Assembly (NCBI RefSeq): GCF_019139815.1 | Contig: NZ_CP077079.1 | Location: 2,914,001 to 2,978,000, forward strand | From: Pseudomonas asgharzadehiana | GTDB lineage: Bacteria > Pseudomonadota > Gammaproteobacteria > Pseudomonadales > Pseudomonadaceae | Reading direction: 5' to 3' | Length of the DNA: 64,000 nucleotides | Shown: positions 59,706 through 64,000 of the stretch, piece by piece | Layout of the letters: each line of letters starts with the position of its first letter | How positions within the stretch are numbered: the stretch's first letter is position 1 | Translations under genes and position numbers: made by a program | The notes under the pieces: model-generated | Database searches by the model: none | The model's input: the letters and a program-made list of their open reading frames with translations, nothing else | What the model was told of the DNA's origin: nothing

Positions 59706-60232
59706 TGAAAAGTTTGAAAACTCTCGTGTCGTTGACTGCTTTGACTGTTTGCATGGGTGCGGCTTCCATGGCGAACGCCGTCAGTATCGCTCCCGTCAGC
59801 AGTAATTTCTCCGCCTCCGGATCGCTAACGGTGAAGTCGCCATCCTCTTTTCAACTGCCCATCACGTGTGACGTGAAGTTTGATGGTTCTGTGAATACGG
59901 TGGGGGTTGCGAGTATCACCAATGTCACCGTCTCCGGCTCTAACAGCTTGTGCAAACTGCCTAAGATCACCGGTGTGCCGTGGACACTGACTGCCACCAG
60001 CCTGAGTGGTACTGCGGGCGCCGGGAATGTGACCAACGTTGGCTACACCATTCCGGCCTCTGTGTTGTACCCCGCTTCTAACTGCGGTCCATCGACCGTC
60101 ACGGTGGCCTACAACAATAGCACTGGCGCGCTGACCAGCAGCCCGACCAGTCAGCCGCTGGGTTCGTCCTGCACTCTGCAAAGTCTGAGTGTCACTGTGA
60201 CCACCACGCCGCTGCTGCAGATCGTTCCTTAA
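59705..60232 (+). CDS. praB: Alkane-oxidation activator PraB
   Basis: A 175-aa exported protein. The signal peptide ends near MANAVSI (about residue 25); the mature part is Ser/Thr-rich and strand-like, with four cysteines (PITCDV, SLCKLP, SNCGPST, SSCTLQ). It is a paralogue of the preceding gene. PraB-family proteins are annotated as protein activators of alkane oxidation, possibly acting as emulsifier or surface protein. GAGGAA precedes the ATG. Confidence 0.83.
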   Translation: MKSLKTLVSLTALTVCMGAASMANAVSIAPVSSNFSASGSLTVKSPSSFQLPITCDVKFDGSVNTVGVASITNVTVSGSNSLCKLPKITGVPWTLTATSLSGTAGAGNVTNVGYTIPASVLYPASNCGPSTVTVAYNNSTGALTSSPTSQPLGSSCTLQSLSVTVTTTPLLQIVP

Positions 60233-60272
60233 GCGTTCTACCGCGCTCGTTGGGCTGATCACCCACGTAAAG

Positions 60273-60298
60273 ACAGGTGCCTCGCAAGAGGCACCTGT
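60273..60298 (+). terminator. Perfect 11-bp hairpin between praB and the FadL-type gene
   Basis: ACAGGTGCCTC-GCAA-GAGGCACCTGT with a GNRA-type loop and no U-tract. It is probably an attenuator or an mRNA 3'-end stabiliser that separates praB expression from the channel gene. Confidence 0.6.
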
Positions 60299-60339
60299 TG
60301 AGACAAGCCATCGGGGTCGACCTGTTGGTGCTGCATAAA

Positions 60340-60369
60340 AACAACAAAGGAGTGGAGCATGAATAATAA
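60340..60369 (+). promoter_or_regulatory. Two Crc/Hfq-type CA motifs flanking the start of the FadL-type gene
   Basis: AACAACAA (60340-60347) lies just before the GGAGTGGAG ribosome-binding region, and AATAATAA (60362-60369) lies directly after the ATG. Both match AAYAAYAA exactly. Confidence 0.6.
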
Positions 60370-61798
60370 AAAACCACAGGCGCAAACCTTCCTGGGGCTG
60401 GCATTGCTCGGTGGGTTGATGGTTGCTGCCGGCTCTGCCCAGGCGGGGGCATACATGACGCCTACTACCAACGCCGCCGGTTGGGGCCGTGCCTTTGGCG
60501 GGGGGTCGTTGTTTAAAAACGACCCGTCAGCGGCCTATAACAATCCGGCAGCAATGGCATTTATCGACAAGAACATCTCTCAGTTCACGCTCAACTACGC
60601 AAATATCGACATCAAGTACAAGGGCAGCGCGTACGACTATTCGGGGCGACCCACTTCGTCCACGGTCTTGGATCCTGACTTTAACGCGATCTATAACACA
60701 CGCACGGGAGACGGCGGACAGGCGGGTTTTGAGGCATGGGTGCCTACCGGCTTCATGGTCATGCCTATTAACGATCGCTTGGCCTTCGGCCTCAGCCAAG
60801 TGGTGCCGATGGGGGCGAGGACAAGCTATGACAGTGACTGGAAAGGCAGGGACTTCGCGGTCGATACCAAGATCGAAACGGTCGGAGTGACCGGTTCGCT
60901 GTCGTTTAAAGTGACAGACGAATTTTCCATTGGGGGCGGTGCAATTCTTCAGCATACGTCCGGCTTTGTAAGCCAGAACGTCGATTTGTTTGCCGCAGCG
61001 GCACAATCCGCAGACTTCGGTTTTACCCCCTTCGCAGCGGGTCAAGGCTTCTCGTTGATGCGTGTCAAAGTCGACAATACATCCTTGGGCTGGTTCGCCG
61101 GGATTGCCTGGAAGCCGACGGCTCAAGACACCCTGGGCCTGAACTACCACGCGAAAATAAAGAACAAGTTAGAGGGTAAATACAACATCTACGCCGACGA
61201 ACAATCTCGGTTACTGATGACCACGCCTGTGGTCGACGGAAAAACCCTCGTAGAGATGGCTTACCCGGGCCTTCATCTTTACCCCGATGGCGCGAATGCT
61301 TCCACGCAACTGGATATTCCGGCCAACGCATCCTTCGATTGGGTGCACCAAATCAATGATCGCTGGGGTATCGGCTTTAGTGCCACCTGGACAGACTGGT
61401 CAACGTTCAAGGCGCTGACCCTTAAATCCGAGGGAAGCACCATTGTGTCGATACCTTATCGCTACAAAGATGCCTGGCAGTTCTCGTACGGTACTGACTA
61501 CAAACTGACCGATGACTTCACAGTGCGTGGCGGTGTTTCTTTCGACCAGACGCCTACGCCGGACTCCACCCGTGATCCGCGTATTCCTGATGGCGACCGC
61601 ACCTTCGTGTCCCTTGGCTTTGGTTACAAAGTCAGCGCAATTCCAGGCTTGAGTGTCGACGGCGCTTATTCCCACCAGTTTGTGGAGACCGTCAAGTTGA
61701 GGACCAAAAACGTCGATCGCCTTGGTGGCGCCAGCCTGGACGGCAAGTCAGAGGCGCGTGGTGATGTGGTTAGCGTATCGGCCACTTACGAGTTTTGA
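60359..61798 (+). CDS. FadL/TodX-family outer-membrane transport protein
   Basis: A 479-aa outer-membrane beta-barrel for hydrophobic compounds. It has a signal peptide ending near SAQAGAY (residue 31) and the family's NNAAGWGRAFGGG and NDPSAAYNNPAAMAF hatch region. It ends in the aromatic C-terminal strand VSVSATYEF required for barrel insertion. Lying after alkB and the PraB pair, it is the likely route for alkane or fatty-acid entry. Confidence 0.93.
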   Translation: MNNKKPQAQTFLGLALLGGLMVAAGSAQAGAYMTPTTNAAGWGRAFGGGSLFKNDPSAAYNNPAAMAFIDKNISQFTLNYANIDIKYKGSAYDYSGRPTSSTVLDPDFNAIYNTRTGDGGQAGFEAWVPTGFMVMPINDRLAFGLSQVVPMGARTSYDSDWKGRDFAVDTKIETVGVTGSLSFKVTDEFSIGGGAILQHTSGFVSQNVDLFAAAAQSADFGFTPFAAGQGFSLMRVKVDNTSLGWFAGIAWKPTAQDTLGLNYHAKIKNKLEGKYNIYADEQSRLLMTTPVVDGKTLVEMAYPGLHLYPDGANASTQLDIPANASFDWVHQINDRWGIGFSATWTDWSTFKALTLKSEGSTIVSIPYRYKDAWQFSYGTDYKLTDDFTVRGGVSFDQTPTPDSTRDPRIPDGDRTFVSLGFGYKVSAIPGLSVDGAYSHQFVETVKLRTKNVDRLGGASLDGKSEARGDVVSVSATYEF

Positions 61799-61816
61799 TC
61801 CGGCGACATCCGTGAG

Positions 61817-61849
61817 ACGCCAACAGTTAGCGCATCTCGCTGTTGGCGT
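61817..61849 (+). terminator. Terminator-like hairpin after the FadL-type gene
   Basis: ACGCCAACAG (61817-61826) pairs perfectly with CTGTTGGCGT (61840-61849). It begins 18 bp after the stop codon and has no U-tract. A second, weaker candidate is GCTGA-CCCGA-TCAGC at 61921-61935, followed by a run of six T. Confidence 0.55.
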
Positions 61850-61968
61850 GCATCTGGGTGAAGCATCGACGGGTTGCCCACGCGACCCGTTTCGATTTTC
61901 TTGTTCAATCAACCTATTGAGCTGACCCGATCAGCCGCTGTTTTTTCGTCCACGTATTAAATAAAAAT

Positions 61969-61986
61969 TTCAAAACAAAATTTGAA
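61969..61986. promoter_or_regulatory. AT-rich inverted repeat TTCAAA-N6-TTTGAA upstream of fadE
   Basis: It lies about 95 bp before the fadE start within a stretch of A and T (61955-61990), and resembles the element upstream of alkB. The rest of the 281-bp gap to fadE contains the hairpins after the channel gene and no supported ORF. Confidence 0.4.
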
Positions 61987-62079
61987 TTTGCTTTCTCAAG
62001 TTTGTAGTGTGGTTTTACGCCGCAGCTCATCCGACCTGCCGCACTTAAGCCATACCCTGAATCAAGTAGAGGTATCCCC

Positions 62080-64000
62080 ATGGTTATCTGGTTATTGGTG
62101 GGTTTCGCGGCTGCGATTGCCCTGGCGTATCGACAAGCTGCCGCGACCTTGTGGTTGGGCGCTGGCGTAATCTGGCTGGCGCTGGGTTACGTGTTTAACG
62201 TGGTGGCAGGTGTTGGTGCTGGCGTCGCGGCATTGCTGGTGATCGCGCCCGCGTTGCTGATGACAATCAAACCCCTGCGCCGCGCCTTGTTAACCAGCAA
62301 GGCCCTGGGCCTGTTTCGTACGATCATGCCGGCAATGTCCGACACTGAGCGTGCGGCTATCGAGTCCGGCACCGTGTGGTGGGACGCCGAGTTATTCAGC
62401 GGCAAACCCGACTGGCAGCGCTTGCTGCACGCCGCGCCGGCTAAGCTCAGCGCCGAGGAGCAAGCCTTCCTCGACAACGAAGTGGAAACCCTGTGCGACA
62501 TCGCCAACGATTGGGAAACCACGCAGATTTGGCAGGACATGTCTCCTGAGTGCTGGCAGTACACCAAGGACGCGGGCTTCCTGGGCATGATCATTCCCAA
62601 GCAATACGGGGGCAAAGGCTTCTCTCACTATGCGCACTCGCAGGTGGTGATGAAGCTGTCGACCCGCTGCTCGGCGGCGGCGATTTCGGTGATGGTCCCC
62701 AACTCCCTGGGCCCGGCCGAGCTGCTGTTGCACTACGGCACCGACGCCCAGCGCAATTACTACCTGCCGCGCCTGGCCCGTGGCGAAGACATCCCCTGCT
62801 TTGCCCTGACCAGCCCATATGCCGGTTCGGACGCCGGGGCGATTCCCGATTTGGGCATCGTGTGTAAAGGCACCCACGAGGGTGAGCAAGTACTGGGTTT
62901 CCGTGTGACCTGGGACAAGCGCTACATCACCCTCGGCCCCATTGCTACCGTGCTTGGCCTGGCATTTCGCGCCGAAGACCCGGACGGTTTGCTCGGCGCG
63001 CCGGGCTCCCTCGGTATTACCTGCGCCCTGATCCCGACCTCCCACCCCGGCGTGAACAGCGGCCGTCGCCACTGGCCACTCAACGCGGTGTTCCAGAACG
63101 GCCCGACCACCGGCAAGGACGTGTTTATCCCGCTGGAATGGGTGATCGGCGGCCGCGAACAGGTCGGCAATGGCTGGCGCATGCTGATGGAGTGCCTGGC
63201 CGCCGGTCGCGCGATTTCCTTGCCGTCGGCCAACGTCGGCCTGGGCAAGGTCGCCGTGCGCGGTACCACGGCCTATGCGGCGATGCGTAAACAGTTCGGC
63301 CTGCCCATCGGCAAGTTCGAAGGCGTACAAGCGCCACTGGCGCGCATGGCCGGGCATCTGTATGCCTGCGATGCGGTGCGCAAGGTCTCGGTGGCATCCC
63401 TGGATGCCGGTGAAAAACCGTCGGTGATTTCGGCCATCGCCAAGTACCACGTCACCGAGCGCGCGCGGATCATCGTCAATGACGGCATGGACATCGTCGC
63501 CGGCAAAGGCATCTGCATGGGGCCCAACAACTTCCTGGCCCGGGCCTACCAGCAAAGCCCCATCGCCATTACGGTGGAAGGCGCGAATATCATGACGCGC
63601 TGCCTGATCATCTTTGGCCAGGGCCTGATTCGCTGCCATCCGTATGTGTTCCGCGAGATGGAAGCGGCGCGCAACCTCGACCGGCGCAAGGCGCTGGAGG
63701 ATTTCGACAGCGCGATGTTCGGCCATGTGAGCTTCGTACTGGCCAACACCGTGCGCGCGGCGGTACATGCGCTGACCGGCGGGCGGCTGATTTCCGCCCC
63801 GGCCAAGACCGACCCGGCGCTGGCGTCCTACTACCGCCAGGCCAATCGGCTGTCGGTGGTGCTGGCGTTGATCTCGGATATTTCCATGGGCGTGCTGGGC
63901 GGTGCGCTCAAGCGCAAGGAAAGCATCACCGGGCGCCTGGGCGACATGCTGTCGCAGCTGTACATCCTGTCCTGCGTGCTCAAGCGCTTTGAGGATGATG
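62080..64000 (+). CDS. fadE: Acyl-CoA dehydrogenase FadE (partial, C-terminus beyond window)
   Basis: The first 640 residues of a FadE-type flavoprotein that carries out the first step of beta-oxidation. Two N-terminal hydrophobic helices (residues 1-60) are followed by the acyl-CoA dehydrogenase domains, with FALTSPYAGSDAGAI and the helical C-terminal part (SVISAIAKYHVTERARIIVND, NIMTRCLIIFGQG). FadE proteins are about 815 aa, so roughly 175 residues lie beyond the edge. The ATG at 62080 has AGAGG upstream. It is placed to process fatty acids made from alkanes. Confidence 0.93.
   Translation, partial: MVIWLLVGFAAAIALAYRQAAATLWLGAGVIWLALGYVFNVVAGVGAGVAALLVIAPALLMTIKPLRRALLTSKALGLFRTIMPAMSDTERAAIESGTVWWDAELFSGKPDWQRLLHAAPAKLSAEEQAFLDNEVETLCDIANDWETTQIWQDMSPECWQYTKDAGFLGMIIPKQYGGKGFSHYAHSQVVMKLSTRCSAAAISVMVPNSLGPAELLLHYGTDAQRNYYLPRLARGEDIPCFALTSPYAGSDAGAIPDLGIVCKGTHEGEQVLGFRVTWDKRYITLGPIATVLGLAFRAEDPDGLLGAPGSLGITCALIPTSHPGVNSGRRHWPLNAVFQNGPTTGKDVFIPLEWVIGGREQVGNGWRMLMECLAAGRAISLPSANVGLGKVAVRGTTAYAAMRKQFGLPIGKFEGVQAPLARMAGHLYACDAVRKVSVASLDAGEKPSVISAIAKYHVTERARIIVNDGMDIVAGKGICMGPNNFLARAYQQSPIAITVEGANIMTRCLIIFGQGLIRCHPYVFREMEAARNLDRRKALEDFDSAMFGHVSFVLANTVRAAVHALTGGRLISAPAKTDPALASYYRQANRLSVVLALISDISMGVLGGALKRKESITGRLGDMLSQLYILSCVLKRFEDD

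Noticed and set aside
62392..63768. 458-codon minus-strand frame opposite fadE
   Set aside because: Antisense shadow of a clear acyl-CoA dehydrogenase.

Overview
The window is chromosomal DNA of a fluorescent pseudomonad, most likely the Pseudomonas fluorescens group. This rests on GC-rich coding sequence with long spurious antisense ORFs, REP doublets built on a TGTGGGAGG-GC core, a gene order matching the P. aeruginosa HSI-II type VI secretion locus, and a 3-hydroxybutyrate block like P. aeruginosa PA2003-PA2005. I see no rRNA, tRNA, CRISPR array, prophage or insertion sequence.

Layout. (1) 1-3818: a sugar/polyol uptake and use locus, with a ribose-type ABC permease (cut by the window edge) and ATPase on the minus strand, divergent from an RpiB/LacAB-type isomerase and a SorC-family regulator. 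Two mirror-image copies of a 25-bp operator-like element lie between them. (2) 3971-6010: a TerC/CBS membrane protein and a convergent, overlapping thioredoxin-like gene. (3) 6419-12940: a polar-amino-acid-type ABC importer, RidA, IclR regulator, fold-III PLP deaminase/dehydratase and KDG-type kinase. Together these read best as a D-glucosaminate or other D-amino-acid catabolic operon feeding 2-keto-3-deoxygluconate to the Entner-Doudoroff pathway. (4) 12980-15836: a parvulin and an orphan hybrid sensor kinase. (5) 15977-21865: 3-hydroxybutyrate/acetoacetate use (permease, bdhA, aacS) behind a good sigma-54 promoter, with its activator (HbcR-like). (6) 21862-27389: a yejABEF-type oligopeptide ABC importer whose last gene overlaps the activator gene. 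(7) 27516-29320: a second parvulin, a DUF1543 protein and an aldo/keto reductase.

(8) 29374-50132: a complete HSI-II-like type VI secretion cluster. It contains hcp (divergent), tssA-B-C-E-F-G-H, a sigma-54 activator, a tiny lipoprotein, an FHA protein, tssJ-K-L-M and a PP2C phosphatase/Ser-Thr kinase pair. No VgrG, PAAR or effector gene is present. (9) 50129-52838: a DUF6388-like protein and a large fusion of a PTS EIIC membrane domain to an EAL c-di-GMP phosphodiesterase. (10) 52835-64000: a hydrocarbon module with a metal-dependent hydrolase, SDR, Baeyer-Villiger-type monooxygenase, alpha/beta hydrolase, AlkB alkane hydroxylase, two secreted four-cysteine PraB-like proteins, a FadL-type outer-membrane channel and FadE (cut by the window edge).

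The most notable points are the proposed D-glucosaminate pathway, the EIIC-EAL fusion, and the alkane module. In the alkane module, Crc/Hfq-type AAYAAYAA motifs sit at the start of three consecutive genes and AT-rich inverted repeats lie upstream of its promoters. Also notable are the mirrored operators, the thioredoxin tail encoded antisense to the TerC gene, and the sigma-54 promoters that fit the two sigma-54 activators in the window. All functional calls come from reading motifs and gene context; no database search was run.
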